Origin: Sporomusaceae bacterium
Lineage (GTDB): Bacteria > Bacillota_C > Negativicutes > Sporomusales_B > UBA7701
Reading direction: 5' to 3'
DNA length: 27,088 nucleotides
Assembly: GCA_022839045.1 (NCBI GenBank)
Contig: JALHDI010000067.1
Location: 1-27,088 of the forward strand
A program made the translations under genes and the position numbers. The notes beneath the pieces were generated by a model. The model was not told the origin of the DNA. It did no database searches and saw only the letters and a program-made list of their open reading frames with translations. Shown piece after piece: positions 1-7,494 of this stretch; within the stretch, counting starts at the first letter, position 1; each line of letters opens with the position of its first letter.

Positions 1-1
1 C

Positions 2-910
2 GGCGGCGAGACGCTCAACGCCACCGCCAAAGAGCGCGGCGGCAAGACCGGCCACGCCTGCTCGCCCGGCTGCATAATCCGCTGCTCCAACATCTACAAG
101 GACAAAAAAGGCGCGACGGTCACCGGCGGCCTCGAATACGAAAGCTGCTGGTCGCTCGGCGCCGACCTCGGCGTCGACAACCTCGACGACATCGCCGTCA
201 TGAACAGGCTGTGCGACGACATCGGCGTCGACACCATCGAAATGGGCGTCACCATCGGCGTGGCCATGGAAGGCGGCGTCGCCGAATTCGGCGATGGCAA
301 AGCGGCCATCGAGCTCATCAAAGAAGTCGGCAAGGCCACCCCGCTCGGCCGCATCCTCGGCGGCGGCGCCGAACTGACCGGCAAAACGTACGGCGTGCGC
401 CGCGTGCCCACCGTCAAGGGCCAGGCCATCCCCGCCTACGACCCGCGCGCCGTCAAAGGCGTCGGCGTCACCTACGCCACCACCCCCATGGGCGCCGACC
501 ATACCGCCGGCTACTCCGTCACCGCCAACATCCTCAGCGTCGGCGGCAAAGTCGACCCGCTCAAACCTGAAGGCCAGATCGACCTGTCCCGCAACCTCCA
601 GATCGCTACCGCCTTCCTCGACAGCACCGGCCTGTGCCTGTTCGTGGCCTTCGCCGTCCTCGACATCCCCGAAGCCCTCGACGGCATCGTCGAAATGTGC
701 AACGCCCGCTTCGGCTGGAACAAGACCGCCGGCGACTACCTCGAAATGGGCAAACAGGTGTTGCGCGACGAGCGGGCCTTCAACAAAGGCGCCGGCATCG
801 GCGCGGGCGACGACGACCTGCCCGAATTCTTCCGCACCGAGCCGCTCCCGCCGCACAACACCGTCTTCGACATCCCCAAGAAAGACCTCGACACAGTCTT
901 CAACTTCTGA
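2..910 (+). CDS. Aldehyde:ferredoxin oxidoreductase family protein, C-terminal part (5' end outside window)
   Basis: This is the last 302 residues of an AOR-family tungsten (or molybdenum) bis-pterin oxidoreductase; the frame is open from the window edge, so the start is upstream. Near the new N-terminus is a cysteine cluster C20-x3-C24-x3-C28, in the place where the family binds its [4Fe-4S] cluster. The classical archaeal enzyme has C-x2-C-x3-C there, so the spacing is one residue longer. The family's D-x-x-G-L-C element, which brings the fourth cluster cysteine, is intact at D207-C212. Known members oxidise aldehydes to acids with ferredoxin, or run in reverse, in the cytoplasm. The genes directly downstream supply metal insertion, sulfur transfer and tungstate import, which supports tungsten as the metal. 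The substrate cannot be read from this fragment, and other AOR-fold enzymes remain possible. Confidence 0.9.
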   Translation, partial: GGETLNATAKERGGKTGHACSPGCIIRCSNIYKDKKGATVTGGLEYESCWSLGADLGVDNLDDIAVMNRLCDDIGVDTIEMGVTIGVAMEGGVAEFGDGKAAIELIKEVGKATPLGRILGGGAELTGKTYGVRRVPTVKGQAIPAYDPRAVKGVGVTYATTPMGADHTAGYSVTANILSVGGKVDPLKPEGQIDLSRNLQIATAFLDSTGLCLFVAFAVLDIPEALDGIVEMCNARFGWNKTAGDYLEMGKQVLRDERAFNKGAGIGAGDDDLPEFFRTEPLPPHNTVFDIPKKDLDTVFNF

Positions 911-927
911 CAATAAAAGCGGAGACC

Positions 928-956
928 GACCTGGCCGGGTTAACCCCGGCCGGGTC
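928..956 (+). other. 12-bp GC-rich stem-loop between AOR gene and moeA
   Basis: The 83-base gap between the oxidoreductase stop and the moeA start carries a stem of 12 pairs (928-939 with 945-956, one G-T wobble) and a 5-base loop. No clear T-run follows, so it is more likely a processing, stabilising or partial attenuation hairpin than a full terminator. It could let the enzyme be made in excess over the cofactor proteins. Confidence 0.45.
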
Positions 957-993
957 GCGTTTCTTGACAAGACAAGGACGGGGGGAGCCAGCC

Positions 994-2235
994 GTGGACT
1001 TTTTCCAATACATGCCGCTCGGCGAGGCGCGCGAAAAAATCGCCGCCAGCCTGGCGGGGCTTGAAACCGGCCGGGAAACGGTCGACCTGCCCGACGCCCT
1101 CGGCAGGGTGGCGGCCGAAGACATCGCCGCCCGCGAGGACCAGCCGCCGTTCAGCCGTTCCAGCGTCGACGGCTTCGCCGTCCGCAGCGCCGACACCTTC
1201 GGCGCCAGCGAAACGGTGCCCGCCCTCCTCGCCGTTGTCGGCGAAATCGCCATGGGCGAGGCGGCCGCCGCCGCCCTCCGGCCCGGCCAGGCCGTGGCCA
1301 TCCCCACCGGCGGCATGCTGCCCGCCGGCGCCGACGCCGTCGTCATGGTCGAACACACCGACCGGCCCGACGCCGACACCCTCCTCGTCCTCAAAGTAGC
1401 CGCCCCCGGCGAAAACGTCGTCGCCCGCGGCGAAGACATCGCCGCCGGCGCCGTCATCCTCGCCGCCGGCCAGCTCATCGCCCCCCAGCACATCGGCATC
1501 CTCGCCGCCTGTGGCCACGGCCGCGTGCCGGTCCGTGAACAACCGTCCGTCGCCGTCATTTCCAGCGGCGACGAACTCGTCGACATCGGCGAAACCCCCG
1601 CCGGCGGCCAGATACGGGACATCAACTCCTACGCCCTCGGCGCCATGCTCACCCAGGCCGGCTGCCGCGTCACCCGCCTGGGGATAGTAAAAGACAGCTA
1701 CGAAGACTTCCTCGCCGTCCTCGCGGACGCCGTCGCCGCCTACCGGCTGGTCGTCATCTCCGGCGGCAGCTCGGTCGGGGCGCGCGATTACACCGTCAAG
1801 GCCATCGGCGCCTTAGGCGACCCCGGCGTGCTCATCCACGGCGTCGCCGTCAAACCGGGCCGCCCCACCATCTTCGGCATGGTCGGCGTCGTGCCCGTCT
1901 TCGGCCTCCCGGGCCATCCCGTCGCCGCCATGACCGTCTGCGACCAACTCGTCAAACCGGCCGTCCACATGCTCCTCGGCCGCACCGGCGGCGGGCGGCC
2001 ACGCCTCCCCGCCAGCCTCGCCCGCAATATCGCCTCCTCCCCCGGGCGCGACGACTTCGTCAACGTCCGCCTCGACAAACAACAGGGACAATACAGCGCC
2101 GAACCCATCCTCGGCAAATCGGGGCTCATCAGCACCATCGCCCAGGCCGACGGCGTTATCCATATCCCGGCCGACAAGAGCGGCCTCTACGGCGGCGACG
2201 TCGTCGAAGTAGCGCTCATCAGGACCGCGGAGTAA
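994..2235 (+). CDS. moeA: Molybdopterin molybdenumtransferase MoeA (first copy)
   Basis: MoeA catalyses the last step of pterin cofactor assembly, inserting molybdate or tungstate into adenylated molybdopterin. The 413-residue length is normal for the family. Visible landmarks are the SSVDGFAV segment (family SAMDGYAV) near residue 50, PTGGMLPAGADAVVMVE near 105, SSGDEL near 190, GGSSVGARDY near 255 and GLPGHPVAA near 310. I chose the GTG at 994 because GGGGGAG at 981-987 lies 6 bases upstream. The reading frame stays open further 5', but that part overlaps the oxidoreductase gene and has no ribosome-binding site. The gene is followed after 12 bases by a second moeA. In organisms with paired MoeAs, one copy is often proposed to serve tungsten; which copy does so here cannot be told from sequence. 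Confidence 0.95.
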   Translation: MDFFQYMPLGEAREKIAASLAGLETGRETVDLPDALGRVAAEDIAAREDQPPFSRSSVDGFAVRSADTFGASETVPALLAVVGEIAMGEAAAAALRPGQAVAIPTGGMLPAGADAVVMVEHTDRPDADTLLVLKVAAPGENVVARGEDIAAGAVILAAGQLIAPQHIGILAACGHGRVPVREQPSVAVISSGDELVDIGETPAGGQIRDINSYALGAMLTQAGCRVTRLGIVKDSYEDFLAVLADAVAAYRLVVISGGSSVGARDYTVKAIGALGDPGVLIHGVAVKPGRPTIFGMVGVVPVFGLPGHPVAAMTVCDQLVKPAVHMLLGRTGGGRPRLPASLARNIASSPGRDDFVNVRLDKQQGQYSAEPILGKSGLISTIAQADGVIHIPADKSGLYGGDVVEVALIRTAE

Positions 2236-2247
2236 CCTGGAGGGAAC

Positions 2248-4209
2248 ATGCGCAAAAACAAGGCCTACCTCAACTGCCTCTCGCGCCCGCAGGCGCAGGA
2301 ACTCTGGCGGCAAAGCCTCGAAGCCGCCGGCTACTTCGCCGCCCCGCCCACCGAAACGGTGACCGTCGACGCCGCCCTCGGCCGGGTCACCGCAGCTTCG
2401 GTCTACGCCAAAAACTCCGTGCCCCACTACAACGGTGCCGCCATGGACGGCATCGCCGTCTGGGCCCCCGACACCTTCGGCGCCCAGGAGACCGTCCCCC
2501 GCAGGCTCAACCTCCTCAGCGCCGCCAGGCCGTTCGAGCCCGGCGGCTGCTACATGGTCGACACCGGCGACGCCATGCCGGCCGGCACCAACGCCGTCAT
2601 CATGGTCGAAGACATCCACATCGACGGCCCCACGGCCGAGATCACCGCCGCCGCGTCTCCCTGGCAGCACGTCCGCATCATCGGCGAAGACATCGTCGCC
2701 CAGGAGATGGTCGTCCCCGAGCACCGCGTCATCACCCCGGTCGACATCGCCGCCCTCCTCGCAGCCGGCCTGGATACGATAGAAGTCGTCAGAAAACCCC
2801 GCGTCGCCGTCATACCCACCGGCGACGAGCTCGTCGCCACCAGCGGCGAACTCAGGCCCGGCGCCATCCTCGACGTCAACTCCCACATGCTCGCGGCCGC
2901 CGTGGATACCTGGGGCGGCGAGCCCGTCCGCCTGTCCATCGTCCGCGACAACAGCCAGGCCATCAAGCAGACCGTCTTCGCCAGCCTCCAGACCTGCGAC
3001 ATGGTCGTCATCAACGCCGGCACCTCCGCCGGCCGCGAAGACTACACCGCCGACGTCCTCGCCGACCTCGGCGAAGTCCTCGTCCACGGCGTGGCCATCA
3101 AACCCGGCAAACCCGTCGTCCTCGCCCTCTGCCACGGCAAACCCGTCATCGGCCTGCCCGGCTACCCCGTCTCCGCCATGCTCACCGCCGAACTCTTCGT
3201 CCGCGACGTCCTCCTCGCCCGGCAGAAACTCCCCGTTCCCGAGCCGGCCCCCGTCCAGGCCGCCCTCGTCAAACAGGTCGCCTCCGCCATCGGCGTCGAA
3301 GAATACATCCGGGTATCGCTCGGCAACATCCGCGGCAAAACGGTCGCCGCTCCCCAGGGACGGGGCGCCGGCCTCATCTCCTCGCTCACCAAAGCCCAGG
3401 GCCTTATCGTCGTCGACGAAGCCAGCACCGGCCTCGCCGCCGGGGCCGTCCTGCCCGTCACGCCGCTTGGCCGCGTCCGGGCCGCCGACACCATCCTCGC
3501 CGTCGGCAGCCACGACATGGCCCTCGACATCCTCGGCGTCCACCTCCGCCGCCGCTCGGGCAACCTCTCCCTGGCGTGCGCCAACGTCGGCAGCATGGGC
3601 GGCATGATGGCCATCCGCAACAACGAAGCCCACATCGCCGGCATCCACCTCCTCGACCCCGCCACCGGCCGCTACAACGTCTCCCAGGTCGAAAAATACC
3701 TGCCCGGCGACGGCTGGCTGCTCGTCCACATGGCCATGCGCCAGCAGGGCCTGATCGTCCCCGCCGGCAACCCGCGGGGCATAACCGGCCTCGCCGACCT
3801 CGCCCGGCCCGGCTTCGTCTTCGTAAACAGGCAGCGCGGCTCGGGCACGCGCATGCTGCTCGACTACCGTCTCGGCCAGGCCGGCATCGACCCTGACGCA
3901 ATCGCCGGCTACGATAAAGAAGTCGGCACCCACATGGCCGTAGCGGCCTCCGTCGCCGCCGGCGCCGCCGACGCCGGCCTCGGCGTCCAGGCGGCCGCCC
4001 TCGCCCTCGGCCTCGACTTCATCCCCGTCGCCGAAGAACAATACGACCTCATCCTCAACTTCGCCGCCGACGACGCGCGCGGCCAGTACATCATCGACAT
4101 CCTGCGCAGCGGAGAGTTCCGCCGCGAGGTCGAAGCCCTCGGCGGCTATGACCTGGAGGGCGCAGGCCGGATAATCGCCGCCGGCTCCGGCGGGGCGGCG
4201 GACCGCTAA
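2248..4209 (+). CDS. MoeA fused to a C-terminal PBP-like (molybdate-binding-type) domain
   Basis: A 653-residue, two-part protein. Residues 1 to about 410 are MoeA-like, with AAMDGIAV near 65, TGDAMPAGTNAVIMVED near 107, PTGDELV near 190, AGTSAGREDY near 250 and GLPGYPVSA near 300. Residues from about 420 to the end form a periplasmic-binding-protein-like domain without a signal peptide (the PF12727/COG1910 type by recognition), including FVNRQRGSGTRMLLD and LGGYDLEGAGRI. Similar fusions occur in archaea and anaerobic bacteria with tungsten enzymes. I infer that the second domain senses or presents the oxyanion to the insertase domain. The start ATG has GGAGGG four bases upstream. It lies between moeA and the sulfur-carrier genes in one apparent operon. 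The same PBP-like domain recurs in the regulator at 25098-26033. Confidence 0.93.
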   Translation: MRKNKAYLNCLSRPQAQELWRQSLEAAGYFAAPPTETVTVDAALGRVTAASVYAKNSVPHYNGAAMDGIAVWAPDTFGAQETVPRRLNLLSAARPFEPGGCYMVDTGDAMPAGTNAVIMVEDIHIDGPTAEITAAASPWQHVRIIGEDIVAQEMVVPEHRVITPVDIAALLAAGLDTIEVVRKPRVAVIPTGDELVATSGELRPGAILDVNSHMLAAAVDTWGGEPVRLSIVRDNSQAIKQTVFASLQTCDMVVINAGTSAGREDYTADVLADLGEVLVHGVAIKPGKPVVLALCHGKPVIGLPGYPVSAMLTAELFVRDVLLARQKLPVPEPAPVQAALVKQVASAIGVEEYIRVSLGNIRGKTVAAPQGRGAGLISSLTKAQGLIVVDEASTGLAAGAVLPVTPLGRVRAADTILAVGSHDMALDILGVHLRRRSGNLSLACANVGSMGGMMAIRNNEAHIAGIHLLDPATGRYNVSQVEKYLPGDGWLLVHMAMRQQGLIVPAGNPRGITGLADLARPGFVFVNRQRGSGTRMLLDYRLGQAGIDPDAIAGYDKEVGTHMAVAASVAAGAADAGLGVQAAALALGLDFIPVAEEQYDLILNFAADDARGQYIIDILRSGEFRREVEALGGYDLEGAGRIIAAGSGGAADR

Positions 4210-4229
4210 AAACCCAAGGAGGGATCGTG

Positions 4230-4535
4230 ATGACCGGCACTATCGAACTCAGGGCCTTCATGGGCCTCGCCGACACCTTCCGCGAGCGCGGCTGGAACAA
4301 CCCTCGCCAGATCGGCCTCGACGGCCCCGTCAGCGGCTGCGACCTCCTCGACCTGCTCGACATCCCCGTCGAGCAGGTCGAAGGCATCTTCATCAACGGC
4401 AAAGTCGTCCTCCCGCCCGTGGCCGTCGTCAACCCCGGCGACCGCGTCGCCCTGGCGCCGCCCGGCATCCCCGGGCCGTACCGCGTGCTCCTCGGCTTCA
4501 AGCGCAAGCTGCCCGGGGAAGGGGAAGAGGGATGA
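4230..4535 (+). CDS. MoaD/ThiS-like small protein, no terminal Gly-Gly
   Basis: A 101-residue protein with a ubiquitin-like (beta-grasp) pattern: a hydrophobic core, a DGPVSG/VEGIFINGKVV segment and the NPGDRVALAPP turn typical of MoaD/ThiS proteins. It runs on past the usual C-terminus with a basic-acidic tail ending GEGEEG, so it lacks the Gly-Gly end needed for thiocarboxylation. It may be a structural partner rather than a sulfur carrier. I prefer ATG 4230 to GTG 4227 because AGGAGG at 4217-4222 is then 7 bases away. Its stop overlaps the next gene's start (ATGA, 4532-4535), which suggests translational coupling. Assignment to the superfamily is fairly safe; the function is inferred from context. 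Confidence 0.75.
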   Translation: MTGTIELRAFMGLADTFRERGWNNPRQIGLDGPVSGCDLLDLLDIPVEQVEGIFINGKVVLPPVAVVNPGDRVALAPPGIPGPYRVLLGFKRKLPGEGEEG

Positions 4536-4768
4536 GGCTCGAAATCCGTCTTTACGCCACCCTGCGCCAGGCGGCCCCGGCCGCGCCCGCCGGCGTCTTT
4601 TCCCTCGACGTCCCTGCCGGCGCCACCGTCGCCCAGGTCCTCGGCCTCATCAAAATCGACCCCGCCGACGTGCGCATGATAATGGTCAACGGCCTCGCCG
4701 CCGAACCCGACCACATCCTCAAGGACGGCGACCGTCTCGGGCTGTTCCCCCCGCTGGGAGGAGGCTGA
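4532..4768 (+). CDS. MoaD/ThiS-family sulfur carrier protein
   Basis: A 78-residue beta-grasp protein ending in FPPLGGG, the flexible glycine C-terminus that E1-like enzymes adenylate and that is then thiocarboxylated to deliver sulfur to the pterin. KDGDRLGLFPPLGGG closely matches the MoaD/ThiS consensus end. It overlaps the preceding paralogue by four bases and is followed one base later by the HesA/MoeB-like gene, its probable activating enzyme. Position in an AOR/moeA/tup operon argues for a carrier dedicated to tungsten- or molybdenum-pterin synthesis; thiamine synthesis is less likely because no thi genes are near. Confidence 0.88.
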   Translation: MRLEIRLYATLRQAAPAAPAGVFSLDVPAGATVAQVLGLIKIDPADVRMIMVNGLAAEPDHILKDGDRLGLFPPLGGG

Positions 4769-4769
4769 C

Positions 4770-5501
4770 ATGGGCCGCGCAGAAACGCTCGCCATGCTCG
4801 CCGCCGGCCAGGTACCCGAGCGCTACCGCCGCAACATCGGCACCATCGGCGCCGCCGGCCAGGCGCGCCTCCTCGCCGCCAAAGTCGCCGTCGTCGGCGC
4901 CGGCGGCCTCGGCGGCACCATCGTCGAGCTGCTCGCCCGGCAGGGGATAGGGTACCTGCGGGTCATCGACGGCGACACCTTCGCCGCCCACAACCTCAAC
5001 CGCCAGCTCCTCGCCGCCGAAAACAACCTCGGCATGAACAAGGCGGCGGCCGCCGCCGCCCGGGTGGCGGCCATCAACAGCGAAGTAACCGTCGACGCCG
5101 TGCCCCGCATGCTCGACGCCGAGAGCACCGCCGGCCTCCTCGCCGGCATGGACGCCGCCGTCGACGCCCTCGACAACATCGCCGACCGCCTGCTGCTCGG
5201 CCGCACGGCCCGCGACCTCGGCATCCCCCTCGTCCACGGCGCCATCGCCGGCTTCACCGGCCAGGTCGCCACCATCCTCCCCGGCGACCCCGGCCTCGAA
5301 AAGATCTATAAAATGTGCGCCGGCCAGGCCAAAGGCATCGAAACCGCCCTCGGCAACCCGGCCGCCACCCCGGCCCTCGCCGCCTCCCTCCAGGTGCAGG
5401 AAGTCGTAAAACTCCTCACCGGCGTCGGCCGGCCCCTCAGCCGCCGACTGCTCTACTTCGACACCGAACTCAACCTCTTCGAAATCTTCACCCTCGGTTG
5501 A
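4770..5501 (+). CDS. HesA/MoeB/ThiF-family adenylyltransferase
   Basis: A 243-residue E1-like enzyme that should use ATP to adenylate the C-terminal glycine of the carrier encoded just upstream. The nucleotide-binding loop VVGAGGLGG lies near residues 40-48, and the conserved segment IDGDTFAAHNLNRQLL (family D-x-V-x-x-x-N-L-x-R-Q) near 67-82. ALDNIADR near 130 matches the family D-N-x-x-x-R. The two CxxC pairs that bind structural zinc in Escherichia coli MoeB are absent; only one cysteine is visible, near residue 184. Zinc-less relatives are usual for the HesA-type branch. The ATG has GGGAGGAGG upstream, inside the end of the preceding gene. Confidence 0.88.
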   Translation: MGRAETLAMLAAGQVPERYRRNIGTIGAAGQARLLAAKVAVVGAGGLGGTIVELLARQGIGYLRVIDGDTFAAHNLNRQLLAAENNLGMNKAAAAAARVAAINSEVTVDAVPRMLDAESTAGLLAGMDAAVDALDNIADRLLLGRTARDLGIPLVHGAIAGFTGQVATILPGDPGLEKIYKMCAGQAKGIETALGNPAATPALAASLQVQEVVKLLTGVGRPLSRRLLYFDTELNLFEIFTLG

Positions 5502-5537
5502 CGCCGGGAATAAATCAGCCACTACCAAGGAGCACCT

Positions 5538-6242
5538 ATGCACGACATCTGGCAGGGCCTCGCGCAGGCCTTCTCCCTGCTTGCGGGCGGCGACCCCGAA
5601 CTATATGACGTCATCTTCCTCACCCTCAGGGTATCCGGGCTGGCGACCGTCATCAGCGTCCTCCTCGGCCTGCCGGTTGGCCTGTGGCTTGCCCTCAGGG
5701 AATTCCCCGGCAAACGGCTCCTCGTCAGCTTCGTCAACTTCTCCATGGGCCTGCCGCCGGTCGTCGTCGGCCTGTTCGTCAGCCTGCTCCTGTGGAGGTA
5801 CGGCCCGCTCGGCATGCTGGGCCTCATGTACACCCCCTGGGCCATCATCATCGCCCAGGCCGTCATCGCCAGCCCGATCATCGCCGGCCTCTCCTTCGCC
5901 GCCATCGGCAGCTTGAGCCCCAAACTCCGCCTTCAGCTCCTCTCCCTCGGAGCCACCAGCTTCCAGGTCAACTGGCAGCTCATCCGCGAAGCCAAGCTCG
6001 GCCTCATGGCGGCCGTCATCGCCGGCTTCGGCGGCGTCGTCTCCGAAGTCGGCGCCTCGATGATGGTCGGCGGCAACATCAAAGGCCAGACCAGAGTGCT
6101 CACCACCGCCACCGTCATGGAAGTCAGCAAAGGCAACTACGACATCGCTATCGCCATCGCCTTCGTCCTCCTCTTCGTCGCCTACGGCGTCGTCGCCCTG
6201 CTCACCTACCTGCAGCACAGCGGGAAGGGGGATGCGCGATGA
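5538..6242 (+). CDS. tupB: Tungstate ABC transporter permease TupB
   Basis: A 234-residue inner-membrane permease with about five or six hydrophobic segments. It has the EVGASMMVGGNIKGQTRVLTTA block that typifies the TupB/tungstate branch; the EAA-like contact loop for the ATPase is in this region. It imports tungstate together with TupC and a binding protein. The start ATG is preceded by AAGGAG at 5527-5532. Its stop overlaps the start of tupC (ATGA at 6239-6242). The gene usually sits next to tupA, but none lies between hesA and tupB, where only 36 bases separate the genes. Specificity for tungstate over molybdate is inferred from family resemblance and from the AOR context. Confidence 0.9.
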   Translation: MHDIWQGLAQAFSLLAGGDPELYDVIFLTLRVSGLATVISVLLGLPVGLWLALREFPGKRLLVSFVNFSMGLPPVVVGLFVSLLLWRYGPLGMLGLMYTPWAIIIAQAVIASPIIAGLSFAAIGSLSPKLRLQLLSLGATSFQVNWQLIREAKLGLMAAVIAGFGGVVSEVGASMMVGGNIKGQTRVLTTATVMEVSKGNYDIAIAIAFVLLFVAYGVVALLTYLQHSGKGDAR

Positions 6243-7315
6243 GCGAAATCCTCGTCTCCCTCGCAGGCGTCACCTTCGACCGTGGCCCCCGCAAACGCGT
6301 CCTCGACATCGACCGCCTCACCGTCAGCCGCGGCGAACTCGTCGCCCTCGTCGGCCCCAACGGCGCCGGCAAAAGCACCCTCCTCCAGGTCATCAACCTC
6401 CTCCATCCCCACCGCGGCGCCATAACCCTCTTCGGGCAGGACGCCCGCCGGGCGGACAAAACCGCCCTGCGCCGCCGCTGCGCCATGCTCTTCCAGGAGG
6501 CCCTCCTCCTCGACGACACCGTCTTCGCCAACGTCGCCTGGCCCCTCAGATTCAGGGGCTTAGGGCCTCACGATATCACCGCGCGCGTCTGCCGCGCCCT
6601 CGCCGACTTCCGCTGCGACCACCTCGCGGAGCGGCGGGCCAGATCCCTCTCCGGCGGCGAAGCCCAGCGCGTCTCCCTCGCCCGCGCCCTCACCGTCGAC
6701 CCCGAACTGCTCCTCCTCGACGAACCTTTCTCCGCCCTCGACCCCGCCACCCGCAACGAACTCATCGGCGAAATCCGCCAACTGGCCGAAGCCAGGGGCA
6801 TGACCGTCATCCTCGTCAGCCACAGCTTCGCCGACGTTCTCCACTTCGCCGAACGGGCCGTAGTCATGGAAGCCGGCCGCATCGTCCAGAACGACAAGCC
6901 GGAAACCGTCCTGCGCCGCCCCGCCAACGAACAGATAGCGCGCCTCGTCGGCATGGATAACATCCTTCCCTGCCGGCTCGATAGGGAGGGAGGGGCCACC
7001 TTCGTCCGCCTCGCCGGCGGCCTGCGCTTCTCTTATCCCCGAGGAGCCGTGAGCGGGCCGGTCTCCGCCTGCTGCCTCCCCGGCGACGCCCTCCAGCTAT
7101 GGGACGACCGCCTCGCCGCCTCAGCCGTGCCGTGGGTGTCCGTCGAAGGCCGCGTCCAGCGGCTGCTGCCCGGCATCGGCGCCTGCAAGCTGTTCGTCAG
7201 GGCCGGCGAACTCACCCTCTGCGCGCGCGTGCCGCGCACCTTCGCCCCCGAAGGCGTCAGCCCCGGCGGCACCGTAAGGCTCGCCTTCGACCCCGCCGAC
7301 GCCCACATCGTCTAG
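6239..7315 (+). CDS. tupC: Tungstate ABC transporter ATP-binding protein TupC
   Basis: A 358-residue ABC ATPase that powers TupB. The Walker A motif GPNGAGKS is at 39-46, the Q-loop LFQE near 84-87, the signature SGGEAQ at 138-143, Walker B LLLLDEP at 157-163 and the switch histidine in LVSHSF near 193. After the ATPase domain, residues from about 235 to 358 form a TOBE-like regulatory extension typical of oxyanion importers, which probably senses cytoplasmic tungstate or molybdate. It overlaps tupB by four bases and is the last gene of the cofactor operon before a large palindrome. The long open frame running upstream of this start overlaps tupB and is not used. Confidence 0.92.
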   Translation: MSEILVSLAGVTFDRGPRKRVLDIDRLTVSRGELVALVGPNGAGKSTLLQVINLLHPHRGAITLFGQDARRADKTALRRRCAMLFQEALLLDDTVFANVAWPLRFRGLGPHDITARVCRALADFRCDHLAERRARSLSGGEAQRVSLARALTVDPELLLLDEPFSALDPATRNELIGEIRQLAEARGMTVILVSHSFADVLHFAERAVVMEAGRIVQNDKPETVLRRPANEQIARLVGMDNILPCRLDREGGATFVRLAGGLRFSYPRGAVSGPVSACCLPGDALQLWDDRLAASAVPWVSVEGRVQRLLPGIGACKLFVRAGELTLCARVPRTFAPEGVSPGGTVRLAFDPADAHIV

Positions 7316-7320
7316 TCTGC

Positions 7321-7446
7321 TCAGGTTGTCGGTAAAGCCCCATCTGCGGCGTTGCTCCTCAAAGCGCTTGCTAGCGTACGTTCGAGTACGCGTCGCGGCG
7401 CGCTTTTCCGGTGCGCCTTGCATCTGGAGCTTTCTCGGCAACTTGA
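7321..7446. repeat. 126-bp imperfect palindrome, probable dispersed repeat element
   Basis: The whole stretch folds on itself. The outer arms 7321-7338 and 7429-7446 match at 14 of 18 positions as reverse complements. Inner segments around AGCCCCATCTGCGGCG and CGCCTTGCATCTGGAGCT also pair, as do AAAGCGC and GCGCTTT. The centre is GCGTAC (7374-7379) and GTACGC (7386-7391) around a six-base loop. It fills most of the gap after tupC. In RNA it would form a long hairpin able to stop or stabilise the transcript. The layout resembles dispersed intergenic palindromes of many bacterial genomes; copy number cannot be judged from one window. Confidence 0.75.
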
Positions 7447-7494
7447 GGTTATCTGCTGATAAACGGCGACCAATATTTTACAGGGGGTGAAAAC

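Noticed and set aside
634..993. 120-residue N-terminal extension of moeA
   Set aside because: It is arginine-rich out-of-frame translation of the oxidoreductase gene; GTG 994 has a strong ribosome-binding site and starts a normal MoeA.
1813..4041. 742-codon open frame on the - strand opposite the two moeA genes
   Set aside because: Its translation is an Asp/Gly/Val/Ala-rich run without any family pattern. It arises from the GCC/GTC-rich third-position bias of the real + strand genes.
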